Assembly (NCBI GenBank): GCA_934101685.1
Contig: CAKORZ010000040.1
Location: 1-12,921 of the forward strand
Direction: 5' to 3'
Source: an uncultured Bacilli bacterium
Lineage (GTDB): Bacteria > Bacillota_I > Bacilli_A > RFN20 > DUOF01
DNA: 12,921 nt
Under the pieces are notes generated by a model. It was not told the origin of the DNA, did no database searches, and worked only from the letters and a program-made list of their open reading frames with translations. Positions 1 to 5,863 of this stretch are shown here, in pieces. Positions within the stretch are counted from its first letter, which is position 1; every line of letters starts with the position of its first letter. A program made the translations under genes and the position numbers.

Positions 1-25
1 TATTTACTAGTAATACCCCATCCAT
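1..25 (-). CDS. truB: Probable tRNA pseudouridine synthase B, N-terminal fragment cut by the window edge
   Basis: Only the first eight codons are visible. Reading leftward from the ATG at 25-23 gives MDGVLLVN. This closely resembles the usual TruB start (M-[DN]-G-[VI]-L-L-[VI]-[DN]-K-P-K-G), the strand that precedes the synthase fold. TruB makes pseudouridine 55 in the T-loop of tRNAs. The ATG lies 1 nt after the hisS stop codon, so the two genes would be co-transcribed and probably translationally coupled. The Shine-Dalgarno sequence would be the weak AAAG inside the last hisS codons. Identification rests on eight residues plus the tight spacing, so it is tentative. The sequence to the left of the window would settle it. 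Confidence 0.5.
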
Positions 26-26
26 T

Positions 27-1346
27 TTATTTCTTTAGTATATTTAAAGCCTCTTCAAAGCTTACTAATACTTGTTCTCCTGTATTCATATTTTTAAGTG
101 CTAAAACATTGTTTTTAACTTCATCTTCGCCAATTAAAACAACATAAGGTATAGCAAGTCTATTAGCATATTGCATTTTTTGTTTCATACCTTTAGCAAT
201 ATAACACATATCTACCTTAACTCCATTACTTCTAAACTTACTAGCAACTTCTAAAGCTCTATCATCTTGATCTAATGATACTATCATAACATCTGCTAAA
301 CTTTTTTTAGTAGTATTAATAATGCCCAACTCTTTAAATACAGAAAATAATCTAGTAATACCAATAGACATTCCAACGCCTGGGAAAGACTTATCAGTAT
401 AATATTTAGTTAAAGAATCGTATCTACCACCACTACTAACAGAACCTATAGATTTATAATTATTAAGGAATGTTTCATAAACAGTACCAGTATAATAATC
501 TAATCCTCTAGTAATAGTTAAATTAATTTTATAATTTTCTAAAGGCATACCAAGCTTATTCATATTATCACAAACAAACTCTAATTCATTAACACCTTCT
601 TTATAAGTTTCACTAGGAACATCAAATTCTCTTAATTTAGCAATAATCTCTTTATAACTATCTCCATTAATAGACATAAAATCTACTATTTTAGAAATAT
701 TCTTCTCACTAGTAGCATTTAACTCTTTTATTTCGCTAACAACGTTTTCCTTACCTATTTTTTCAATCTTATCAATAATTCTAAGTATTAAACTTGAATC
801 TTCTTTTTTAACACCTAAATATTCAAAAAATCCATTTAAAATCTTAAGATTATTAACATTAATAGTAATATCACTTAATCCCCATTTTTTAAATACATTA
901 TAAATAACTGTAGGTATTTCAGCATCATACATTAAATCTACTTTTTCATTACCTATTACATCAATATCACATTGATAAAACTCACGAAATCTACCCTTTT
1001 GTGGTCTTTCTCCTCTATATACTTTACCAATTGCGTATCTTTTAAATGGAAATACTAAATTAGCATTATTCATAGCAATATATCTAGCTAAAGGAACAGT
1101 TAAATCAAATCTTAAAGATAAGTCATTATCTCCTTTAGTAAAACGATATATTTGTTTTTCGGTTTCTCCTCCTGCCTTAGCAAGTAATACCTCACTAAGT
1201 TCAATAATAGGATTATCCATAGGTAAAAAACCATATTCTTCATATGTTTCTTCTACAACTTTTTTCATATTATTAAATAATATTTGATCTTCTGGTAAAA
1301 GTTCCATAAAACCAGTTAAGATCCTTGGTTCTATATATTTATTCAT
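27..1346 (-). CDS. hisS: Histidyl-tRNA synthetase (archaeal/eukaryal-like subtype)
   Basis: Class II aminoacyl-tRNA synthetase, 439 aa, that charges tRNA-His with histidine using ATP. Visible landmarks: N-terminal ILTGFMELLPED (9-20); LRFDLTVPLAR around 78-88; motif 2 with RGERPQKGRFREFYQCDIDVIG around 111-132; the histidine-binding TRGLDYYTGTVYE around 279-291; motif 3 GVGMSIGITRL around 323-333; and a C-terminal anticodon-binding domain from about 350 (ADVMIVSLD onward). Typical bacterial enzymes have LRPEGT and RYRQFHQ; the RFDLTVP and REFYQCD wording here resembles the archaeal/eukaryal-like HisRS branch, which some bacteria also carry. The start is supported by GAGG 9 nt upstream. The stop is TAA, with a probable truB start 1 nt beyond. 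The cognate tRNA-His gene lies divergently about 255 bp upstream. The length is normal and I see no frameshift. Confidence 0.97.
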   Translation of the reverse strand: MNKYIEPRILTGFMELLPEDQILFNNMKKVVEETYEEYGFLPMDNPIIELSEVLLAKAGGETEKQIYRFTKGDNDLSLRFDLTVPLARYIAMNNANLVFPFKRYAIGKVYRGERPQKGRFREFYQCDIDVIGNEKVDLMYDAEIPTVIYNVFKKWGLSDITINVNNLKILNGFFEYLGVKKEDSSLILRIIDKIEKIGKENVVSEIKELNATSEKNISKIVDFMSINGDSYKEIIAKLREFDVPSETYKEGVNELEFVCDNMNKLGMPLENYKINLTITRGLDYYTGTVYETFLNNYKSIGSVSSGGRYDSLTKYYTDKSFPGVGMSIGITRLFSVFKELGIINTTKKSLADVMIVSLDQDDRALEVASKFRSNGVKVDMCYIAKGMKQKMQYANRLAIPYVVLIGEDEVKNNVLALKNMNTGEQVLVSFEEALNILKK

Positions 1347-1404
1347 TTTTATTTTCCTCTTTTCTTTTTTTGTTTTTTAATAAATTATATATTTTTTGCA
1401 TTAT

Positions 1405-1428
1405 AAAAATTAACGATGTCGTATCGTT
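1405..1428 (-). promoter_or_regulatory. Inverted repeat with short T-run in the hisS leader (possible weak attenuator or operator)
   Basis: AACGAT-N5-ATCGTT is a perfect 6-bp dyad (1412-1428). On the minus strand it is followed by AA and then five T (1409-1405). The dyad overlaps the stop codon of the 19-codon leader ORF. The stem has only two G-C pairs, so as a terminator it would be weak. An alternative is that the dyad is a protein-binding site: a perfect TATAAT (1405-1400, minus) lies just downstream, so the dyad would fall in the -35/spacer region of a second hisS promoter that lacks a recognisable -35 box. The structure is plain; its role is inferred. Confidence 0.35.
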
Positions 1429-1469
1429 TTATTAAGTTTATGAGAATTATAATTATATATTTTTTTCAT
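1410..1469 (-). CDS. Possible 19-codon leader peptide upstream of hisS
   Basis: A short ORF in the hisS 5' region encodes MKKIYNYNSHKLNKTIRHR and ends in TAA. It is preceded by GGAGGGGG (1485-1478), one of the strongest Shine-Dalgarno sequences in the window, with an 8-nt spacer to the ATG. Two of the 19 codons are histidine (codons 10 and 18), and the last codons overlap a hairpin followed by a short T-run. A translated leader whose ribosome position affects a hairpin would be one way to tune hisS, but two His codons is few compared with classical attenuators. The ORF could also be a chance reading of AT-rich DNA. If the upstream promoter is right, transcription would begin at or very near the Shine-Dalgarno sequence, which counts against efficient initiation. 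Confidence 0.35.
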   Translation of the reverse strand: MKKIYNYNSHKLNKTIRHR

Positions 1470-1491
1470 ATATAATTCCCCCTCCATGTAT

Positions 1492-1520
1492 AATATACAC
1501 ACTTTAGTAAAATATTGCAA
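1492..1520 (-). promoter_or_regulatory. Candidate sigma-A promoter for hisS
   Basis: On the minus strand TTGCAA (1520-1515) is followed after 17 nt by TATATT (1497-1492), a reasonable housekeeping promoter. The predicted start is about 1485, giving a leader of about 140 nt before the hisS ATG. I looked for a T-box (AGGGTGGNACCGCG core) between here and hisS and found none. A second possible -10, TATAAT at 1405-1400, has no good -35. Confidence 0.45.
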
Positions 1521-1557
1521 ATAAAATGAAAAAGGAATATAAAAAGTTAAATAAGTA

Positions 1558-1586
1558 TTGATATTTTATTATTTATTTGCTATTCT
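1558..1586 (+). promoter_or_regulatory. Promoter of tRNA-His
   Basis: TTGATA (1558-1563), a 17-nt spacer and TATTCT (1581-1586) preceded by TGC, an extended -10. The predicted start is near 1593, about 9 nt before the mature tRNA 5' end, which is typical for a single tRNA gene. Confidence 0.55.
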
Positions 1587-1601
1587 TATAAGGCATTACA
1601 T

Positions 1602-1679
1602 GGTGGATGTGGTGAAGTGGTTAACACATCTGGCTGTGAACCAGACATTGCGTGGGTTCGATTCCCATCTTCCACCCCA
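1602..1679 (+). tRNA. tRNA-His (anticodon GTG)
   Basis: A full cloverleaf can be folded. The acceptor stem is 1603-1609 with 1669-1675. The extra G(-1) that marks histidine tRNAs is at 1602, opposite C73 at 1676. D stem: 1612-1614 with 1625-1627. Anticodon stem: 1629-1633 with 1641-1645, loop CTGTGAA, anticodon GTG at 1636-1638. T stem: GTGGG/CCCAT around the TTCGATT loop. CCA is encoded at 1677-1679. The G(-1):C73 pair is the main identity element for bacterial HisRS. One oddity is a T-T mismatch at acceptor positions 6 and 67 (1608 and 1670). The gene is read divergently from hisS and is followed by its own terminator. Confidence 0.97.
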
Positions 1680-1681
1680 TT

Positions 1682-1709
1682 TTGAATGCATAAGCCTTGT
1701 GATTATAAT
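1682..1709 (+). promoter_or_regulatory. Promoter of the GtrA-family gene, nested in the tRNA terminator
   Basis: TTGAAT (1682-1687), 16 nt, then a perfect TATAAT (1704-1709). The -10 box lies in the loop of the tRNA-His terminator hairpin. The predicted start is about 1716, within the 3' arm of that hairpin, giving a leader of about 28 nt that carries the AAGGAG ribosome site at 1731-1736. This lets the membrane protein gene be expressed although the tRNA transcript should end just before it. Confidence 0.5.
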
Positions 1710-1727
1710 TTATCTAAGGCTTTTTTT
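1692..1727 (+). terminator. Rho-independent terminator of tRNA-His
   Basis: AAGCCTT (1692-1698) pairs perfectly with AAGGCTT (1716-1722) across a 17-nt loop, followed by a T-run to 1727. It begins 13 nt after the tRNA CCA end. Confidence 0.75.
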
Positions 1728-1743
1728 ATTAAGGAGCGTAATT

Positions 1744-2172
1744 ATGAATAAAGAGTTTTTAAGAACCATAAAATTTGCTTTAATTGCAATAAGTGCAGGA
1801 TTAATTCAATTATCATCTTTTGAAATATTGCAATTAATAACTAAACATAATAATAGTTTTTGGTGGATGAATTATTTAATTTCTTTAACACTAAGTGTAA
1901 TTTGGAATTTTACATTTAATAGAAAATACACTTTTAAAAGTGCTAGCAATGTAAAAATAGCAATGATAAAAGTAATAGCCTATTATATCGTATTTACTCC
2001 AATTTCAGTTTGCTTTGGACAAATGTATTTAGTTAATAAAGTAGGTTTAAATGGCACAGTAATTGAAATAATTATGATGCTAATAAACTTTATAACTGAA
2101 TATTTATATCAAAGATTTTATGTTTTTAAAAATAGTATTGATACATCTAAAGAATCACAAGTAAATAACTAA
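1744..2172 (+). CDS. GtrA-family polytopic membrane protein
   Basis: A 142-aa protein with four predicted membrane helices at about 9-31, 40-58, 73-97 and 103-122. The family hallmark NFTFNRKYTF (55-64) follows the second helix, and a similar aromatic-rich YQRFYVF (122-128) follows the fourth. GtrA-like proteins are small membrane proteins linked to moving or flipping lipid-linked sugars during cell-surface polysaccharide or teichoic acid glycosylation; the substrate cannot be told here and no glycosyltransferase gene is adjacent. The start at 1744 is set by AAGGAG seven nt upstream. A longer reading from 1558 in the same frame would run through the tRNA gene and is not credible. The gene has its own likely promoter at 1682-1709 and shares a terminator with dnaJ, which faces it. 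The C-terminal 15 residues are polar and probably cytoplasmic. Confidence 0.85.
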   Translation: MNKEFLRTIKFALIAISAGLIQLSSFEILQLITKHNNSFWWMNYLISLTLSVIWNFTFNRKYTFKSASNVKIAMIKVIAYYIVFTPISVCFGQMYLVNKVGLNGTVIEIIMMLINFITEYLYQRFYVFKNSIDTSKESQVNN

Positions 2173-2217
2173 AAAAAAGCTCACATATAACTGAATTGTT
2201 ATATATGAGCCTTTTTT
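2172..2217. terminator. Bidirectional terminator between the GtrA-family gene and dnaJ
   Basis: A 13-bp stem, GCTCACATATAAC (2179-2191) with GTTATATATGAGC (2198-2210), and a 6-nt loop. It is flanked by eight A on the left and a run of six T on the right, so either strand gives a hairpin plus U-tract. The one imperfect pair is C/A on the plus transcript but a U-G wobble on the minus transcript, so the hairpin is stronger for the chaperone operon. It overlaps the ends of both flanking coding regions. Confidence 0.85.
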
Positions 2218-3343
2218 ATTTGCTTTTAAAAGCTTTTTTAAACTTTTCAAAAATTGATTCTCCTTGTTTTTCTTGGAGATCCTTTAATTTCATATACAAA
2301 TCTTTTTCATCTTTACTTAATTTAGATGGGACTTGTATATCAAGGATGATATATTCATCACCCATATTAGTACTTCTTAAATCTTTAATACCTTTTCCTT
2401 TAATACGCAATTTTTGACCATTTTGAATACCAGCAGGCACTTCTACTTTTACATCACCATGAATTGTAGGAACATCTATTTTGCATCCTAAAGCAGCATC
2501 AACATAAGAAATAGGAATGTTTACATAAACATCATTATTTTGTCTCTCAAAGTATTTATGTTTAGCTACTATTATTTCTACATATAAGTCACCATTAGGC
2601 CCACCATTAATGCCTTTTTCGCCCTTACCAGATATTCTAAGTTGTTGGCCACTTTGTATACCAGCTGGAACATTTATATCAACATTAACTTTCTTACGAA
2701 TGTATCCCTCACCTTTACAATCAGGACATTTAGTTTTAATAGTTTTACCTTTACCTTTACAATAAGGACAAGTTGTAGTTGATTCAAATGTACCAAACAT
2801 TGTTTTTTGTTGAGTTCTAACAGTACCAGTACCATGACATGAAGAACATGTTTCTAACTCAGTACCATCTTTAGCACCAGTTCCTTTACAAGAAACACAC
2901 TTCTCATCTACTGTTAATGAAATAACTTTCTTTACACCAAAAGCAGCCTCTAAGAAACTTATTTCCATGCGTAAGTATTTATCCTCTCCTTGCATTGGAC
3001 CATTACTTCTAGCTTGTCTAGAATTACCGCCAAAGAAAGAAGAGAAAATATCACCTACATCAAAGCCATTAAAGTTAAAGCCACCAAAGCCTCCACCAAT
3101 GTTAGAACTTGCATTAGGATCAACTCCTGCATGACCATATCTATCATATAAGTTTTTCTTAGTTTCATCACTTAATACTTCATAAGCTTCCTGTACTTCT
3201 TTAAATTTTTCAGGTGCATCTGGTGATTTGTTAATATCAGGATGGTATTTTTTAGCAAGTGTTCTATAAGCCTTTTTTATAGTATCAGCATCAGCATCTT
3301 TACTAACACCTAGCACTTCATAATAATCTCTTTTTTCAGCCAT
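2216..3343 (-). CDS. dnaJ: Chaperone DnaJ (Hsp40)
   Basis: The 375-aa co-chaperone delivers unfolded substrates to DnaK and stimulates its ATPase. J-domain at 5-70 with the catalytic HPD at 34-36. Gly/Phe-rich linker about 83-105 (GGGFGGFNFNGF). The zinc-binding region has four CxxCxGxG repeats with cysteines at 149/152, 166/169, 192/195 and 206/209. Two beta-barrel substrate-binding domains follow, then a C-terminal dimerisation region. All elements of a type I DnaJ are present and the length is normal. The ATG is preceded by GGAGGG with a 7-nt spacer. It is the last gene of the hrcA operon, 51 bp after dnaK, and ends inside the terminator it shares with the convergent GtrA-family gene. Confidence 0.98.
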   Translation of the reverse strand: MAEKRDYYEVLGVSKDADADTIKKAYRTLAKKYHPDINKSPDAPEKFKEVQEAYEVLSDETKKNLYDRYGHAGVDPNASSNIGGGFGGFNFNGFDVGDIFSSFFGGNSRQARSNGPMQGEDKYLRMEISFLEAAFGVKKVISLTVDEKCVSCKGTGAKDGTELETCSSCHGTGTVRTQQKTMFGTFESTTTCPYCKGKGKTIKTKCPDCKGEGYIRKKVNVDINVPAGIQSGQQLRISGKGEKGINGGPNGDLYVEIIVAKHKYFERQNNDVYVNIPISYVDAALGCKIDVPTIHGDVKVEVPAGIQNGQKLRIKGKGIKDLRSTNMGDEYIILDIQVPSKLSKDEKDLYMKLKDLQEKQGESIFEKFKKAFKSK

Positions 3344-3367
3344 TTATTTACCCTCCATACATAAGCA

Positions 3368-3387
3368 TAAGGGCTTTTGAGCCCTTA
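3368..3387 (-). other. Intercistronic hairpin between dnaK and dnaJ
   Basis: A perfect 8-bp stem, TAAGGGCT and AGCCCTTA, with a 4-nt loop, lies between the dnaK stop codon and the dnaJ ribosome site. On the operon strand it is not followed by a T-run (TGCTTATG follows), so it is unlikely to be a full terminator. It could stabilise or set processing of the dnaK 3' end and so lower DnaJ relative to DnaK. Confidence 0.6.
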
Positions 3388-3394
3388 AACTTTA

Positions 3395-5236
3395 TTATTT
3401 TTCACTATAATCAACGTCTACTACATCTTTATCATTATTATTTGTAGATTCAGTAGTTGTTGTATTTTCTGCAGTATCAGCAGTTGATGCACTACTTGCT
3501 TGGTTAGCATATTGAGACATCATAGCAGCAGCTTGTTCTAATTCACCAATCTTATTTTTAAGAGTTTCATAATCATTAGTTTCTAATGCTTTCTTTAATT
3601 CATCTCTTAATTTTTCAGTTTGTTCTCTTTGGTTAGCGTCAATCTTATCTTTTTGTTCTTCAAGACCACGATCGATTGAACTAATATATTGTTCTGCTTT
3701 ATTACGAAGTTCTATTTCTTCTTTTCTCTTTTCATCAGCTTCCTTATTTAATTCAGCTTCTTTAACCATTCTTTCGATATCTTCTTTAGATAATCCACTA
3801 TTACCTTGAATTGTAATAGATTGTTCCTTATTAGTGTCTAAGTCTTTAGCTTTAACATTAACAATACCATTAGCATCTATATTAAAGCTTACTTCGATTC
3901 TTGGTTCACCACGTCTAGCAGGTCTAATACCATCTAGTTTGAAGTGCCCTAACATCTTGTTATCTCTAGCCATTGGTCTTTCACCTTGGAATACAACGAT
4001 ATCAACAGCTGGTTGATTATCTTCAGCAGTAGAGAATGTTTGTGATTTAGTTACTGGGATAGTAGTATTTCTTGGAATTAATACAGTCATAACTCCACCT
4101 AATGTTTCAATACCAAGTGATAATGGTGTAACATCAAGTAATAATACATCTGTAACATCACCAGCAATAATAGCACCTTGAACAGCGGCACCAATAGCTA
4201 CAGCTTCATCAGGGTTTACTGATTTATTAGGTTCTTTACCAAGTAAAGATTTAACCATATCATATACAGCAGGCATTCTTGTAGAACCACCAACTAATAA
4301 TACTTCATCAATCTTGCTAGCATCAATCTTAGCATCTTTTAAAGCTTGTCTTACAGGAGCTTCAGTTCTTTCTAATAAATGTCTAGTCATTTCTTGGAAT
4401 TTAGCTCTTGTTAATGTTGTTTCAAAGTTAATAGGTCCTGTTGGAGTCATTGAAATGAATGGTAACATAATAGTAGTTTGTAACATACCACTTAAATCAA
4501 TTTTAGCTTTTTCTGCAGCATCTTTTAATCTTTGCATAGCCATTTTATCTTTAGTTAAATCAACATTGTATTGTTTTTTAACTTCATCTGAAATGTAGTT
4601 AACTAATACTTCATCCCAGTCATCTCCACCTAACTTGTTATCACCAGCAGTAGAAATAACTTCAAAAGTACCATCACCAATTTCTAGTACAGATACATCA
4701 AATGTACCTCCACCTAAATCGTATACTAATACTGTTTCATCTTTTTTATTTTCCATACCATATGCAAGAGCAGCAGCTGTAGGTTCGTTAATAATTCTAA
4801 CTACTTCTAGTCCAGCGATTTGTCCAGCATCTTTAGTAGCTTGTCTTTGTGCATCATTGAAGTAAGCTGGAACAGTTATAACAGCTTTTTTAACTGGTTG
4901 ACCTAAGTTTTCTTCAGCATACTTCTTCATATATGATAAGATCTTAGCACTTACTTCTTGTGGAGTAAAATCTTTATTTAAACAAGAAATGTGTACTTTC
5001 TCGTTAGTTCCCATTTTTCTCTTTATTGAGCTTACTGTATCTGGGTTAGTAACGCTTTGTCTTTTAGCACCATCACCAACAACTTCTTCACCATTACTCT
5101 TAAAAGCAACAACTGAAGCAGTAGTATTCTTACCCTCTGGGTTAGGAATTACTTTCCATTTACCATCTGCTTGTAAATATGAAACAACTGAATTTGTTGT
5201 TCCTAAATCGATACCAATAATAATTTCTTTTGCCAT
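3395..5236 (-). CDS. dnaK: Chaperone DnaK (Hsp70)
   Basis: The 613-aa ATP-dependent Hsp70 binds exposed hydrophobic stretches of client proteins in the cytoplasm and cycles with DnaJ and GrpE. All three Hsp70 signatures are visible: IDLGTTNS (9-16), VYDLGGGTFDVS (171-182) and VLLVGGSTRMP (312-322). The interdomain linker DVLLLDVTPLSLG is at 363-375, followed by the beta-sandwich substrate domain, a helical lid, and a disordered Ser/Thr/Asn-rich tail ending in DVVDVDYSEK, close to the canonical acidic end. The nucleotide-binding domain lacks the roughly 24-residue insert of Gram-negative DnaK, as expected for a Gram-positive. The start codon is 3 nt after the grpE stop; its ribosome site GGGGGA lies in the last grpE codons, so the two are coupled. 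Confidence 0.99.
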   Translation of the reverse strand: MAKEIIIGIDLGTTNSVVSYLQADGKWKVIPNPEGKNTTASVVAFKSNGEEVVGDGAKRQSVTNPDTVSSIKRKMGTNEKVHISCLNKDFTPQEVSAKILSYMKKYAEENLGQPVKKAVITVPAYFNDAQRQATKDAGQIAGLEVVRIINEPTAAALAYGMENKKDETVLVYDLGGGTFDVSVLEIGDGTFEVISTAGDNKLGGDDWDEVLVNYISDEVKKQYNVDLTKDKMAMQRLKDAAEKAKIDLSGMLQTTIMLPFISMTPTGPINFETTLTRAKFQEMTRHLLERTEAPVRQALKDAKIDASKIDEVLLVGGSTRMPAVYDMVKSLLGKEPNKSVNPDEAVAIGAAVQGAIIAGDVTDVLLLDVTPLSLGIETLGGVMTVLIPRNTTIPVTKSQTFSTAEDNQPAVDIVVFQGERPMARDNKMLGHFKLDGIRPARRGEPRIEVSFNIDANGIVNVKAKDLDTNKEQSITIQGNSGLSKEDIERMVKEAELNKEADEKRKEEIELRNKAEQYISSIDRGLEEQKDKIDANQREQTEKLRDELKKALETNDYETLKNKIGELEQAAAMMSQYANQASSASTADTAENTTTTESTNNNDKDVVDVDYSEK

Positions 5237-5239
5237 AGT

Positions 5240-5863
5240 TTATTCCCCCTTATCTTCTTCACTATTTTCACTTGTGGCACTTGAATTTTCATTTTGTTCA
5301 ATATCTTCTTTTTTAACATAACTATATACCTTTACTGAAGTAGGTCTTAAAACCTTGTCCCCAATTTTATAGCCTTTCAGTAATAACTCACAAATTTTAT
5401 CATTGTTTTCCTCAACATCTGTATCTATCTTTTCTACAGCATTGTGGATATTATGATCAAACTTGTCACCAACTTTACAATCAATTTCAACTACTTTATG
5501 TCTTTCCATCATCTCCTTGAACTGATTAAATACAAGTTCAAATCCTTTAAAGTAGCCACTAACTACATCAGGAATATTTGGATTATCCAAAACGAAACTA
5601 AATACATCAACTATAGGAAGTAACTCAAGCATTAAATCATGAGTAACATATTTAACAGAAATAGCATTTTCTTTTTCATATGTTTTATGAAGATCTTTCA
5701 TTTGAGCTAATGCATATAAATATTTTTCATTTAACTCGCTTACTTTATCCTCAAGTTCCATAATTTTTCTTTCTTCTTTAGATAGTTTTTTATCTTTTTT
5801 CTTATCTTTTTTACTTGATTCTACTTCAGAATAATTAACTTCTTCATTTAATTCTTCTTCCAT
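5240..5863 (-). CDS. grpE: Nucleotide exchange factor GrpE
   Basis: A 207-aa DnaK co-chaperone that releases ADP from DnaK. After an acidic and then Lys-rich disordered N-terminus (about 1-31) there is a long helix (about 33-90) that forms the dimer coiled coil. The C-terminal beta-wing domain holds the GrpE signature: FDHNIHNAVEK (135-145), then ELLLKGYKIGDKVLRPTSVKVY (159-180). An acidic tail follows. The C-terminal signature is clear, while the N-terminal half is divergent and lacks the common NFRKR-type sequence. Its ATG shares one base with the hrcA stop codon (TAATG), and GAGGAGG within the last hrcA codons serves as ribosome site, so translation is coupled to hrcA. dnaK follows after 3 nt. 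Confidence 0.95.
   Translation of the reverse strand: MEEELNEEVNYSEVESSKKDKKKDKKLSKEERKIMELEDKVSELNEKYLYALAQMKDLHKTYEKENAISVKYVTHDLMLELLPIVDVFSFVLDNPNIPDVVSGYFKGFELVFNQFKEMMERHKVVEIDCKVGDKFDHNIHNAVEKIDTDVEENNDKICELLLKGYKIGDKVLRPTSVKVYSYVKKEDIEQNENSSATSENSEEDKGE

Noticed and set aside
1347..1600. T-box riboswitch ahead of hisS
   Set aside because: No T-box core or plausible specifier stem is visible on the minus strand between the candidate promoter and the start codon.
1558..1743. A longer start for the GtrA-family protein, in frame from 1558
   Set aside because: It would run straight through the tRNA-His gene and its terminator; the ATG at 1744 has an ideal ribosome site and gives the normal family length.
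3834..5321. Several plus-strand ORFs of 60-110 codons opposite dnaK and grpE
   Set aside because: They are mirror readings of highly conserved genes and have no ribosome sites or recognisable protein features.
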